Notes: generated from the letters alone by a model not told the origin. 64,000 nt of DNA from Isoetes taiwanensis (GCA_021234155.1 JAJEKV010000061.1:1389950-1453949), one strand, 5' to 3'; positions 9,224-21,804 are shown, counted from the stretch's first letter. Translations and numbers: made by a program.

Positions 9224-11186
9224 AGTACAGAGACTTGCCACCATATACAGAGACTTTAGGGTGAAGCAACCTATCCCAAAGCCATCGCCATGTACGACAA
9301 AAGTGCGCTGTGGAACTTGTAGGTGCTACCCATCTGGCAACTGGAAGGGCTATGGTGCTAAAAGAAGGCGATATACTGATCTGACAAAGTGCTTGCCTTT
9401 GTGAATATTTTCATGACAGTCCCATGGCACTCTTTCAGCAACACCAACTTGCACTACAAGAGGTAAATTTTATGCGACCTTCTGCCATAGAGACACATCC
9501 CAACGAGAGAGCAGGAACTTTGCCTGAAATTCAGGCCAAGATCGTAGGCAACCTGCTTCATACCATGCTTTAATAGAGACAATGCCTGCCAGAATCCATC
9601 ATCTATGTGTAAGGGGATGAACTGATGCTGCCAATGGAGGTGGTGAGGGGTTTGGAGGCAGTGATGCCACCACCCTGAAGTCTCTAATAGGGTGTGGATG
9701 GAGGGGCATGGCCAGAAAAGATGTTTGACTGCCTCCCATGTTGTCAACAAGCCACGCAAAAATGGAGAAGCACTTGGAAAAGACTGCAGAGTCTGAAATA
9801 ATGCCCAAGGTAGGATTGGTTTGACAGCCTTTTTGCCTGGAGGGATACAGTGACCAAGAGCTTGTTCAAGTAGGCGTAAACCTGGAGAATCATCTTCACC
9901 GTTCAGGAGTCTCCGAATGAAATTTGAAATAAGGACTTTGCTCTGCAGTAAGAAGTCCATCATAACCCAGACCACCTACCCATTTGGAAAGGATGCACTT
10001 CGACCACGCCACCTTAATCACAACACCTTCCTCAGTACCCGCCATATAAAGTTCCAAACTATTGCAATGAGCTCACGTAATTTGTTCTAAGGGGTTAGCA
10101 GTATAGATGCCATATAAACATGGGTACTACTATGGACTAACTTGGTCACTATAATAGATAGTAGATAGATAGATAGTATTTTAACGTCACGCAAGAGACA
10201 ACTTTGCGGTGGACCACCAGAACAAGTGCTTCTCCAAACCCTTAATGATCTCCTCCCATGCAGCTCCCATAGTAATATGGATGCCAACTGGAACCCCCAA
10301 CAACTTGATGGCCTGTCCATGCGCAAGTAATTTCCATGGATAATTATGAACACACGTCGGAGTCGGAGTATCAAATGTCCATAAAGCTGTACACTTCTGC
10401 GACCCCACAAGAACACCGGAAGCCAGTGAAAAAGTATCTAAGAGCAATTTGGCAGCTGCAAGATTCTCAGCATTAGTGATTAGAAAGAGGAACATATCGT
10501 CTGCATATTGATTGCAAACCTCTTGTGTGCCATCCTCCATTGCAAGACCATGGAGAAGTCCCTCTGTGGTTGCAACGGTGAATAACTGTGACAAAGCCTC
10601 TGCGACAATTGTGAAAAGTAGTGGTGCTAAAGGGCATCCCTGACGAATACCACGACCGAATGAGAAGGCATCTGACGGCTCACCATGGAATATAACAGTC
10701 GCCCGAGCAGAGACATGCAGCTTCATGACATCCGATGTGAATTGTTCCCCAAATCCCAGTCTTAGCATATAGCGAAACACTGTCATAAGCCTTTGCAAAA
10801 TCAAGCTTAAGGTATACAACTAGAAGGTTTTGCTTACGTGCCCAATAAATGCCTTCGTAAGCAGCAGCAACATTGTTCAGAATGCATCGTTTTGGAAGAA
10901 AATCTGATTGGGTTGTTGAGATGGACTCTGCCAAGATGTCCTTCACCTGCTCTGCAAAAACCTTGGCAAAGATCTTATATACAGATGACAATAAGGTGAT
11001 GGGCTGCCAGTTTGAAATAGTCTGAGGATCCTTGACCTTGGGGATGTGTGAGATGGCACCTGTATTTAGAATTCTATCCAAAGCGGTGGACCGCCGAAAG
11101 TCACAAAAAGCATCATACACATCTGGCTCCAGCCATTCCCAATACTCCTGGAAGAACTCAATTGGCAGTTTTGTATTGTGTTGCAT
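9224..11186 (-). pseudogene. LINE family A, copy 1: 5'-truncated, degenerate ORF2
   Basis: Read on the minus strand it starts with the region before RT (LPIEFFQEYWEW), then ILNTGAIS.IPKVKDP, NWQPITLLSSVYKI, FLPKRCILNN and KLDFAKAYDS, then after a frame change GRGIRQGCPLAPLLF and the NQYADD catalytic box near 10495, then the thumb/connection region (9454-9975). These are L1-type plant LINE motifs. Endonuclease and ORF1 are missing, so it is 5'-truncated. The RT has an internal deletion plus frameshift between KAYDSVS and MLRLGFG. The zinc-binding C-terminus is cut off by the joint with the minisatellite. Not functional. Confidence 0.85.
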
Positions 11187-12381
11187 TCACACAACAATAG
11201 TTTGTCATATTTTACAAGTGTTATAAAGAGAGCATTGCTCTAAGTAATTAACTGCTTAAGCAATATTTGTTGACAGAAATATGCCTCAAATAAATTATGC
11301 AATATGATTCAAAGTGGATCAACATCTGGAATTATCTGAGTATTTCAAAAGAAAGAATGTTCAAATAATTTCTTTTAAAACAAAAAAAGATGTCTATTTC
11401 GATTATATTAAATTAAACATGCTTCATCCCATATTATTACCATCCAAAGCCTGGAAAATGACATGCCTAATCTGATCTCTCTCCTCCATTCTTTTATTCA
11501 TGAGCTTAGTCTCATAATAGTCATTCCCGGGCAAAGCTGGAACCATTGGCAAGAAGTCTAAATCAAGGTCAATAGAAAGCTTCCACAGAACACACATGGC
11601 ATGAATAACTTCAGAAGCTCTTCCAACATGTATGGGTATGGATCTCAAAATTCTAAATTTCTCCTTGATTATATTAAAACCTTGTGTCAACAAACACTCT
11701 ACATCTAGAAATCCCTTTGTTGAATCTGCCAAAGGCACCATTGCCATCAGGAACAGTTGGCTCTTGCAAACTTTATTTGGCAGATAACCTCTTGTATAAG
11801 AGACTCTTTTAGACGTGATTTGCATCATGAACAGAGCCAGTCCTATTTACATAAACATTAATGAAGAGTCTAGAGTGAGTAACTACATCTTACATCAGGC
11901 ATGGATGCTTCTTGTGCCATGAGTGGTAGTCATCACCTCTGTCTTTACTCCATAGTTTTCTGTATGAATATATGTCATAACCAACAACAACACCAAAGAT
12001 GTTAGTCAGACCTGTGGCGCCTTGGAATTTATTGGATTATACCTCGCAATCTTTGTCATGTATATAAGGGAACAAATTTTTTATAAAGCATGATTTCAGA
12101 GGCCAAAGCAAGAGTTAACTTTTTTGTGTATTTTGAACATTACCAACATAAAATCTTTAACCAACACGAAGAGGCTTATCATCATGTGCTAGTAAATAAA
12201 GAACCATAGCCACTACTTTTCTTGATCAACGGGGGTTCTTACCTTGATTCCTGATCTGTAAAGTTAGGGACCAACAGGACAAATTAGTAGGAAGAGATTT
12301 TCATTCCGTATAAATGATTGCCATGTCTCATCCTTAAACGAGGCACGATAGTTCAATGCTATTTCATTGAACGGTCTGCAC
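11187..12381. other. Composite-repeat segment H1 (between LINE-A and minisatellite)
   Basis: About 1.2 kb of AT-rich sequence that recurs after each LINE-A copy (15991-17185, 20771-21804, 23511-24740, 31030-32962). It contains the Harbinger-like transposase remnant (11424-11828), described separately. The rest, 11829-12381, holds no frame I can support, although it is well conserved between copies and ends at ACGGTCTGCACGG, where the copies diverge into minisatellite or into the glycine-rich module. Confidence 0.7.
11424..11828 (-). pseudogene. PIF/Harbinger-like DDE transposase C-terminal remnant, copy 1
   Basis: A 134-codon frame. The stretch GFNIIKEKFRILRSIPIH followed by EVIHAMCVLWKLSID fits the end of DDE_Tnp_4 (Harbinger) transposases, where the family has an LK.RFRIL motif followed by CVLHNL. 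Here W replaces the usual H, and the catalytic DDE core upstream is missing. In the living family this enzyme cuts and moves DNA. Here it is a passenger of the composite repeat, with four near-identical sisters. The assignment rests on motif resemblance only. Confidence 0.45.
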
Positions 12382-13304
12382 GGCATGTTTGAGCCATCTT
12401 GGCATGTTTGTGCCACCTTGGCATGTTTGAGCCAAGGTGGCAAGTAGGAGCCTAGGTGGCATGTTTGAGCCACATTGGCATGTTGAAGCCTAGGTGGCAT
12501 GTTGTGAGCCACCTTGGCGTGTTGGAGCCTAGGTGACATGTTGGAGTCCACGTGGCATGTTTGAGCCACTTTGGCATGTTTGAGCCTAGGTGGCATGTTA
12601 GTGGCTAGGTGGCATGCTTGATCCACCATGGCATGTTTGTGGCATGTTAGGGCCTAGATGGTATGTTTGAGCCACCTTGGCATGTTGGAGCCTAGGTGGC
12701 ATGTTGGAGCTCGCTTGCCATGTTTGAGCCACCTTGGCATGTTTGAGCCTAGTGGCATGTTTGAGCCACCTTGGCATGTTGGAGCCTAGGTGGCATGTTT
12801 GAGCCACTTTGGCATGTTGGAGCCTAGGTGGCATGTTGGAGCCCGGGTGGCATGTTGGAGCCACCTTGGCATTTTTGAGCCTAGGTGGCATGTTGGTGCA
12901 TAGGTGGCATGCTTGAGCCACCTTGGCATGTTGGAGCCTAGGTGGCATGTTGGAGCCCACATGGCAGTTTTGAGCCACCTTGGCATGTTGGAGCCCGTGT
13001 GGCGGCCACCGTTGCATGTTTAAGCCACCTTGGCATGTTGAAGCCTAGGTGGCATGTTGGAGCCTAGGTTTCATGTTGGAGCCTAGGTTGCATGTTTGAG
13101 CCACCTTGGCATGTTGGAGCCTAGGTGGCATGTTGGAGCCACCTTGGCATGTTGGAGCCTATGTGGCATGTTAGAGCCCGCGTGGCATGTTTGAGCCATC
13201 TTGGCATGTTTGCGCCACCTTGGCATGTTTGATCCAAGGTGGCATGTTGGAGCCTAGGTGGCATGTTTGAGCCACCTTGGCATGTTGGAGCCTAGGTGGC
13301 ATGA
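12382..13304. repeat. 19-bp minisatellite array S2
   Basis: Same units as the long array at 5451-9223. It starts right after GCACGG of segment H1 and ends at CTAGGTGGCATG before ACTGGGATTTC. Its unit order matches the 3' part of S1 (for example the GGCAAGTAGGAGCC variant near 12440 and 8270), so it descends from that end. Confidence 0.95.
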
Positions 13305-13689
13305 CTGGGATTTCTAAGTGAGATTGGAGCTAAATGTTATGATATATGTGTGAGTAGCAGCCTAAGCTCTTGCATGCATGTTGATCTTGGAGCTATTTTT
13401 TTTTATCAAGTTGCTTCTCAAAATTGTACTCGGTTAATGAAATACCAACCGCCATAGCTAGCCATGGAGAATGAAATCCAAAAGATGTAGTTCTAGAGCT
13501 TTTGGGTTAATCAAAGAAGTTCTGAAATTTATTTAATTTATAGTGCACAATTAAGATCACAGGTCCTAGTGGTTTTAAGTCTTTGCCGGAAATCGCAATT
13601 GTTTGGAGGGCCAATTAAAAGTTTGCATTTGTAAGCACGTTGTTACCTTTTCATGTCTAAAGACCTGAAAGGGAGACTAACGATAAGAA
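13305..13689. other. Flank U2: probable 3' UTR of LINE-A
   Basis: This stretch between minisatellite and the LINE-A stop recurs at 18115-18546 and 28294-28676. It has no supported gene. A T-run near 13390-13400 would read as a poly(A) tail on the minus strand, so the LINE-A 3' UTR may extend from 13690 down to about 13390, leaving about 90 bp of other sequence next to the minisatellite. Confidence 0.5.
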
Positions 13690-15990
13690 TCAATTCGAAG
13701 ATACCGAATCCAGATGTATCATTTCTGAATCAAGAGAGGAGCACTCATAGGCTTCCAATATCTTTTTTTGGGCCACCGTAATAACACCATATATAGATGA
13801 ATAAATGCCTTGGAAGATGTGGTATTTGCGACGCTCCCATATCGACCATAGGAGCCAACCAGAACCAAGATAGAATGCCCTCTGTTTAGCTGAGGGCTAT
13901 GCATTAGGATAGGACGCCAAGGGAATGCATCGGCAATCTAAAGTACTATTAAACAAGCCTTGTATCCAGGACCACGCTGGTTGAACCTCTGGACAATCAA
14001 AGAGATAGTGCTCAAGAGTCTCAATGGCTGAAAGGCAGAGCGGACATACTGCAGATATGCGAGAATCATAGCGATGCCAGAAGACATTAACGCGCATGCA
14101 CCTGTGGATAACCTGCCACCATAGTACAGAGACTTTAGGGTGAAGCAACCTATCCCAAAGCCATCGCCATGTACGACAAAAGTGCGCTGTGGAACTTGTA
14201 GGTGCCACCCATCTGGCAACTGGAAGGGCTGTGGTGCTAAAAGAAGGCGATATACTGATCTGACAAAGTGCTTGCCTTTGTGAATATTTTCATGACAGTC
14301 CCATAGCACTCTTTCAGCAACACCAACTTGCACTACAAGAGGTAAATTTTCTGCGACCTTCTCCCATAGAGGCACATCCCAACGAGAGAGCAGGAACTTT
14401 GCCTGAAATTCAGGCTAAGATCGTAGGCAACCCGCTTCATACCATGCTTTAATAGAGACAATGCCTGCCAGAATCCATCATCTCTGTGTAAGGGGATGAA
14501 CTGATGCTGCCAGTGGAGGTGGTGAGGGGTCTGGAGGCAGTGATGCCACCACCCTGGAGTCTCTAATAGGGTGTGGATGGAGGGGCATGGCCAGAAAAGA
14601 TGTTTGACTACCTCCCATGCTGTCAACAAGCCACGCAAAAATGGAGAAGCACTTGGAAAAGACTGCAGAGTCTGAAATAATGCCCAAGGTAGGACTGGTT
14701 TGACAACCTTTTTGCCTGGAGGGATACAGTGACCAAGAGCTTGTTCAAGAAGGCGTAAACCAGGAGAATCATCTTCACCGTTCAGGAGTCTCCGAATGAA
14801 CTTTGAAATAAGGACTTTGCTCTGCAGTAAGAAGTCCATCATAACCCAGACCACCCACCCATTTGGAAAGGATGCACTTCGACCACGCCACCATAATCAC
14901 AACACCTTCCTCAGTACCCGCCCATATAAAGTTCCAAACTATTGCAATGAGCTCATGTAATTTGTTCTACGGCTATAGACTAACTTGGTCACTATAATGC
15001 GACCCGCAAGAGACAACTTTGCGGTGGACCACCAGAACAAGTGCTTCTCCAAACCCTTAATGATCTCCTCCCATGCAGCTCCCATAGTAACATGGATGCC
15101 AACTGGAACCCCCAACAACTTGATGGCCTGTCCATGCGCAAGTATGAACACACGTTGGAGTCGGAGTATCCAATGTCCATAAAGCTGTACACTTCTGCCA
15201 CCCCATAAGGACACCGGAAGCCAGTGAAAAAGTATCTAAGAGCAATTTGGCAGCTGCAAGATTCTCAGCATTAGCGATTAGAAAGAGGAACATATCGTCT
15301 GCATATTGATTGCAAACCTCTTGTGTGCCATCCTCCATTGCAAGACCATGGAGAAGTTTCTCTGTGGTTGCAACGGTGAATAACTGTGACAAAGCCTCTG
15401 CGACAATTGTGAAAAGTAGTGGTGCTAAAGGGCATCCCTGACGAATACCATGACCGAATGAGAAGGCATCTGACGGCTCACCATGGAATATAACAGTCGC
15501 CCGAGCAGAGACATGCAGCTTCATAACATCCGATGTGAATTGTTCCCCAAATCCCAGTCTTAGCATATAGCGAAACACTGTCATAAGCCTTTGCAAAATC
15601 AAGCTTAAGGTATACAACTAGAAGGTTTTGCTTACGTGCCCAATAAATGCCTTCGTAGCGCAAAGAACATTGTTCGAAATGCATCGTTTTGGAAGAAAAT
15701 CTGATTGGGTTGTTGAGATGGACTCTGCCAAGATGTCCTTCACCCGCTCTGCAAAAGCCTTGGCAAAGATCTTATATACAGATGACAATAAGGTGGTGGG
15801 CCACCAGTTTGAAATAGTCTGAGGATCCTTGACCTTGGGGATGAGTGAGATGGCACCTGTATTTAGAATTCTATCCAAAGCAAAGGGACCGTAGAAAGTC
15901 ACAAAAAGCATCATACACATCATCTCCGGCCATTCCCAATACTCTGGAAGAACTCAATTGGCAGTTTTGTATTGTGTTGCATTCACACAA
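13690..15990 (-). pseudogene. LINE family A, copy 2
   Basis: The most complete 3' end of the family along with copy 5. After the RT (ILNTGAISLIPKVKDP, GIRQGCPLAPLLF, NQYADD near 15300) comes the zf-RVT zinc-binding domain (LLHPKVSVLWWQVIHRC, then CPLCLSAIETLEHYLFDC, 13897-14208) and a C-terminal WSIWERRKYHIF region ending at a TGA at 13690-13692. It carries the same RT-internal deletion and frameshift as copy 1, plus a 16-bp deletion near 15140 and further frame breaks. Not functional. Confidence 0.85.
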
Positions 15991-17185
15991 CAATAGTTTG
16001 TCATATTTTACAAGTGTTATAAAGAGAGCATTACTCTAAGTAATTAACTGCTTAAGCAATATTTGTTGACAGAAATATGCCTCAAATAAATTATGCAATA
16101 TGATTCAAAGTGGATCAACATCTGGAATTATCTGAGTATTTCAAAAGAAAGAATGTTCAAATAATTTCTTTTAAAACAAAAAAAGATGTCTATTTCGATT
16201 ATATTAAATTAAACATGCTTCATCCCATATTATTACCATCCAAAGCCTGGAAAATGACATGCCTAATCTGATCTCTCTCCTCCATTCTTTTATTCATGAG
16301 CTTAGTCTCATAATAGTCATTCCCGGGCAAAGCTGGAACCATTGGCAAGAAGTCTAAATCAAGGTCAATAGAAAGCTTCCACAGAACACACATGGCATGA
16401 ATAACTTCAGAAGCTCTTCCAACATGTATGGGTATGGATCTCAAAATTCTAAATTTCTCCTTGATTATATTAAAACCTTGTGTCAACAAACACTCTACAT
16501 CTAGAAATCCCTTTGTTGAATCTGCCAAAAGCACCATTGCCATCAGGAACAGTTGGATCTTGCAAACTTTATTTGGCAGATAACCTCTTGTATAAGAGAC
16601 TCTTTTAGACGTGATTTGCATCATGAACAGAGCCAATCCTATTTACATAAACATTAATGAAGAGTCTAGAGTGAGTAACTACATCTTACATCAGGCATGG
16701 ATGCTTCTTGTGCCGTGAGTGGTAGTCATCACCTCTGTCCATGGTTTTCTGTATGAATATATGTGAGAACCAACAACAACACCAAAGATGTTAGTCAGAC
16801 CTGTGGCGCCTTGGAATTTATTGGATTATACCTCGCAATCTTTGTCATGTATATAAGGGAACAAATTTTTTATAAAGCATGATTTCAGAGGCCAAAGCAA
16901 GAGTTAACTTTTTTGTGTATTTTTGAACATTACCAACATAAAATCTTTAACCAACACGAAGAGGCTTATCATCATGTGCTAGTAAATAAAGAACCATAGC
17001 CACTGCTTTTCTTGATCAACGGGGGTTCTTACCTTGATTCCTGATCTGTAAAGTCAGGGACCAACAGGACAAATTAGTAGGAAGATATTTTCATTCCGTA
17101 TAAATGATTGCCATGTCTCATCCTTAAACGAAGCACGATAGTTTGAAGCATGATTATCAATGCTATTTCATTGAACGGTCTGCAC
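15991..17185. other. Composite-repeat segment H2
   Basis: Second copy of the segment at 11187-12381, nearly identical to it. It contains a transposase remnant at 16220-16636. The remaining roughly 550 bases (16637-17185) hold no supported gene. Confidence 0.7.
16220..16636 (-). pseudogene. PIF/Harbinger-like transposase remnant, copy 2
   Basis: 138 codons, differing from copy 1 at a few residues (QLFLMAMVLLADS against MVPLADS). It has the same KEKFRILRS and CVLWKLSID motifs and the same missing catalytic core. Confidence 0.45.
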
Positions 17186-18114
17186 GGCATGTTTGAGCCA
17201 TCTTGGCATGTTTGTGCCACCTTGGCATGTTTGAGCCAAGGTGACAAGTAGGAGCCTAGGTGGCATGTTTGAGCCACATTGGCATGTTGAAGCCTAGGTG
17301 GCATGTTGTGAGCCACCTTGGCGTGTTGGAGCCTAGGTGACATGTTGGAGCCCACGTGGCATGTTTGAGCCATTTTGGCATGTTTGAGCCTAGGTGGCAT
17401 GTTAGTGGCTAGGTGGCATGCTTGATCCACCATGGCATGTTTGTGGCATGTTAGGGCCTAGATGGTATGTTTGAGCCACCTTGGCATGTTGGAGCCTAGG
17501 TGGCATGTTGGAGCAAGCGTGCCATGTTTGAGCCACCTTGGCATGTTTGAGCCTAGTGGCATGTTTGAGCCACCTTGGCATGTTGGAGCCTAGGTGGCAT
17601 GTTTGAGCCACTTTGGCATGTTGGAGCCTAGGTGGCATGTTGGAGCCCGGGTGGCATGTTGGAGCCACCTTGGCATTTTTGAGCCTAGGTGGCATGTTGG
17701 TGCATAGGTGGCATGCTTGAGCCACCTTGGCATGTTGGAGCCTAGGTGACATGTTGGAGCCCACATGGCATTTTTGAGCCACCTTGGCATGTTGGAGCCA
17801 GTGTGGCATGTTTGGGCCACCGTTGCATGTTTAAGCCACCTTGGCATGTTGAAGCCTAGGTGGCATGTTGGAGCCTAGGTTTCATGTTGGAGCCTAGGTT
17901 GCATGTTTGAGCCACCTTGGCATGTTGGAGCCTAGGTGGCATGTTGGAGCCACCTTGGCATGTTGGAGCCTATGTGGCATGTTAGAGCCCGCGTGGCATG
18001 TTTGAGCCATCTTGGCATGTTTGCGCCACCTTGGCATGTTTGATCCAAGGTGGCATGTTGGAGCCTAGGTGGCATGTTTGAGCCACCTTGGCATGTTGGA
18101 GCCTAGGTGGCATG
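17186..18114. repeat. 19-bp minisatellite array S3
   Basis: Close copy of S2 in unit order and in both joints (GCACGG on the left, CATGACTGGGATTTC on the right), showing that S2 and S3 were duplicated as part of a larger block and did not expand independently. Confidence 0.95.
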
Positions 18115-18546
18115 ACTGGGATTTCTAAGTGAGATTGGAGCTAAATTTTATGATATATGTGTGAGTAGCAGCCTAAGCTCTTGCATGCATGTTGATCTTG
18201 GAGCTATTTTTTTTTTATCAGGTTTGGTCTCCGTGGACGCTAAAAACCTATTCTATTCTATTCTATTCTATTCTCAAAATTGTACTCGGCTAATGAAATA
18301 CCAACCGCCATAGCTAGCCATGGAGAATGAAATCCAAAAGATGTAGTTCTAGAGCCTTTGGGTTAATCAAAGAAGTTCTGAAATTTATTTAATTTATAGT
18401 GCACAATTAAGATCACAGGCCCTAGTGGCTTTTTAAGTGCTGCAGTGGAACAGAATTGTTTGGAGGGCCAATTAAAAGTTTGCATTTGTAAGCACGTTGT
18501 TACTTTTTCATGTCTAAAGACCTGAAAGGGAGACTAACGATAAGAA
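18115..18546. other. Flank U3: probable 3' UTR of LINE-A, interrupted
   Basis: Third-unit copy of U2 with a 54-bp LINE-B tail at 18221-18274. It holds no supported gene. Confidence 0.5.
18221..18274 (+). mobile_element. Extremely 5'-truncated LINE-B 3' end
   Basis: GGTTTGGTCTCCGTGGACGC, then AAAAACC and a (TATTC) repeat. This is the last few dozen bases of LINE family B (compare 34330-34384, and the reverse complement at 31223-31260 and 49121-49165). Relative to the sister sequence at 13400, about eight target bases (AGTTGCTT) are replaced and no target duplication is seen. Confidence 0.75.
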
Positions 18547-20770
18547 TCAATTCGAAGGTACCGAATCCAGATGTATCATTTCTGAATCAAGAGAGGAGCA
18601 CTCATAGGCTTCCAATATCTTTTTTTGGGCCACCGTAATAACACCATATGTAGATGAATAAATGCCTTGGAAGATGTGGTATTTGCGACGCTCCCATATC
18701 GACCATAGGAGCCAACCAGAACCAAGATAGAATGCCCTCTGTTTAGCTGAGGGCTATGCATTAGGATAGGACGCCAAGGGAATGCATCGGCAATCTAAAG
18801 TACTATTAAACAAGCCTTGTATCCAGGACCACGCTGGTTGAACCTCTGGACAATCAAAGAGATAGTGCTCAAGAGTCTCAATGGCTGAAAGGCAGAGCGG
18901 ACATACTGCAGATATGCGAGAATCATAGCGATGCCAGAAGACATTAACGCGCATGCACCTGTGGATAACCTGCCACCATAGTACAGAGACTTTAGGGTGA
19001 AGCAACCTATCCCAAAGCCATCGCCATGTACGACAAAAGTGCGCTGTGGAACTTGTAGGTGCCACCCATCTGGCAACTGGAAGGGCTGTGGTGCTAAAAG
19101 AAGGCGATATACTGATCTGACAAAGTGCTTGCCTTTGTGAATATTTTCATGACAGTCCCATAGCACTCTTTTCAAAGAACACCAACTTGCACTACAAGAG
19201 GTAAATTTTCTGCGACCTTCTCCCATAGAGACACATCCCAACGAGAGAGTAGAACTTTGCACGAAATTCGGCTAAGATCGTTAGGCAACCCGCTTCATAC
19301 CATGCTTTAATAGAGACAATGCCTGCCAGAATCCATCATCTCTGTGTAAGGGGATGAACTGATGCTGCCAGTGGAGGTGGTGAGGGGTCTGGAGGCAGTG
19401 ATGCCACCACCCTGGAGTCTCTAATAGGGTGTGGATGGAGGGGCATGGCCAGAAAAGATGTTTGACTACCTCCCATGCCGTCAACAAGCCACGCAAAATG
19501 GAGAAGCACTTGGAAAAGACTGGGCCCAAGGTAGGACTGGTTTGACAACCTTTTGGAGAGGGATATAGTGACCAAGAGCTTTTCAAGAACCCAGGAGAAT
19601 CATCTTCACCGAGGGATATAGTGAACAAGAAATAAGGACTTTGCTGTTCAAGAAGGCGTCCATTCAAACCCGGGACCCACCCATTTGGAAAATGCATCTT
19701 CACCTTCCACCTTAATCATAACACCTTCCTCGGTACATATAAAAGTTCCAAACTATTGTAATGAGCTCACGTAATTTGTTCTACGGGGTTAGCAGTATAG
19801 ATGCCATATAAACATGGGTACTACTATAGACTAACTTGGTCACTATAATGCGACCCGCAAGAGACAACTTTGCGGTGGACCACCAGAACAAGTGCTTCTC
19901 CAAACCCTTAATGATCTCCTCCCATGCAGCTCCCATAGTAACATGGATGCCAACTGGAACCCCCAACAACTTGATGGCCTGTCCATGCGCAAGTAATTTC
20001 CATGGATAATTATGAACACACGTTGGAGTCGGAGTATCCAATGTCCATAAAGCTGTACACTTCTGCCACCCCACAAGGACACCGGAAGCCAGTGAAAAAG
20101 TATCTAAGAGCAATTTGGCAGCTGCAAGACCATGGAGAAGTTTCTCTGTGGTTGCAACGGTGAATAACTGTGACAAAGCCTCTGCGACAATTGTGAAAAG
20201 TAGTGGTGCTAAAGGGCATCCCTGACGAATACCACGACCGAATGAGAAGGCATCTGACGGCTCACCATGGAATATAACAGTCGCCCGAGCAAAGACATGC
20301 AGCTTTATAACATCCGATGTGAATTGTTCCCCAAATCCCAGTCTTAGCATATAGCGAAACACTGTCATAAGCCTTTGCAAAATCAAGCTTAAGGTATACA
20401 ACTAGAAGGTTTTGCTTACGTGCCCAATAAAAGCCTTCGTAAGCAGCAGCAACATTGTTCAGAATGCATCGTTTTGGAAGAAAATTTGATTGGGTTGTTG
20501 AGATGGACTCTGCCAAGATGTCCTTCACCCGCTCTGCAAAAGCCTTGGCAAAGATCTTATATATACAGATGACAATAAGGTGATGGGCTGCCAGTTTGAA
20601 ATAGTCTGAGGATCCTTGACCTTGGGGATGAGTGAGATGGCACCTGTATTTAGAATTCTATCCAAAGCGGTGGACCGTCGAAGTCACAAAAAGCATCATA
20701 CACATCTGGCTCCAGCCATTCCCAATACTCCTGGAAGAACTCAATTGGCAGTTTTGTATTGTGTTGCATT
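18547..20770 (-). pseudogene. LINE family A, copy 3
   Basis: Same domain order as copy 2: zf-RVT 18754-19065, RT 19781-20528 and upstream. It differs by an 84-bp in-frame deletion near 20128 that removes the NQYADD active-site box, and by a scrambled stretch at about 19520-19720 where pieces of the connection region are shortened and re-joined. It also has the family-wide lesion at KAYDSVS. Not functional. Confidence 0.85.
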
Positions 20771-21804
20771 CACACAACAATAGTTTGTCATATTTTACAA
20801 GTGTTATAAAGAGAGCATTACTCTAAGTAATTAACTGCTTAAGCAATATTTGTTGACAGAAATATGCCTCAAATAAATTATGCAATATGACTCAAAGTGG
20901 ATCAACATCTGGAATTATCTGAGTATTTCAAAAGAAAGAATGTTCAAATAATTTCTTTCAAAACAAAAAAAGATGTCTATTTCGATTATATTAAATTAAA
21001 CATGCTTCATCCCACATTATTACCATCCAAAGTCTGGAAAATGACATGCCTAATCTGATCTCTCTCCTCCATTCTTTTATTCATGAGCTTAGTCTCATAA
21101 TAGTCATGCCCGGGCAAATCTAGAACCATTGGCAAGAAGTCTAAATCAAGGTCAATAGAAAGCTTCCACAGAACACACATGGCATGAATAACTTCAGAAG
21201 CTCTTCCAACATGTATGGGTATGGATCCCAAAATTCTAAATTTCTCCTTGATTATATTAAAACCTTGTGTCAACAAACACTCTACATCTAAAAATCCCTT
21301 TGTTGAATCTGCCAAAAGCACCATTGCCATCAGGAACAGTTGGCTCTTGCAAACTTTATTTGGCAGATAACCTCTTGTATAAGAGACTCTTTTAGACGTG
21401 ATTTGCAACATGAACAGAGCCAGTCCTATTTACATAAACATTAATGAAGAGTCTAGAGTGAGTAACTACATCTTGCATCAGGCATGGATGCTTCTTGTGC
21501 CGTGAGTGGTAGTCATCACCTCTGTCTTTACTCCATGGTTTTCTGTATGAATATATGTGAGAACCAACAACAACACCAAAGATGTTAGTCAGACCTGTGG
21601 TGCCTTGGAATTTATTGGATTATACCTCGCAATCTTTGTCATGTATATAAGGCAACAAATTTTTTATAAAGCATGATTTTAGAGGCCAAAGCAAGAGTTA
21701 TCTTTTTTGTGTATTTTTGAACACAATGACAATAGCTTTACCAACATAAAATCTTTAACGAACACGAAGAGGCTTATCATCATGTGCTAGTAAATAAAGA
21801 ACCA
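20771..21804. other. Composite-repeat segment H3, cut short
   Basis: Third copy of the segment. It stops at AAAGAACCATA, where it joins directly to the middle of LINE-A copy 4 (AAAGTTCCAAACTATTGC). The shared CCATA at the joint suggests a microhomology deletion of the rest of H, the minisatellite, the flank and the LINE 3' end. Confidence 0.65.
21007..21411 (-). pseudogene. PIF/Harbinger-like transposase remnant, copy 3
   Basis: 134 codons with the KEKFRILGS and CVLWKLSID motifs. It has diverged at several residues from copies 1 and 2 and is closer to copy 4. Confidence 0.45.
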
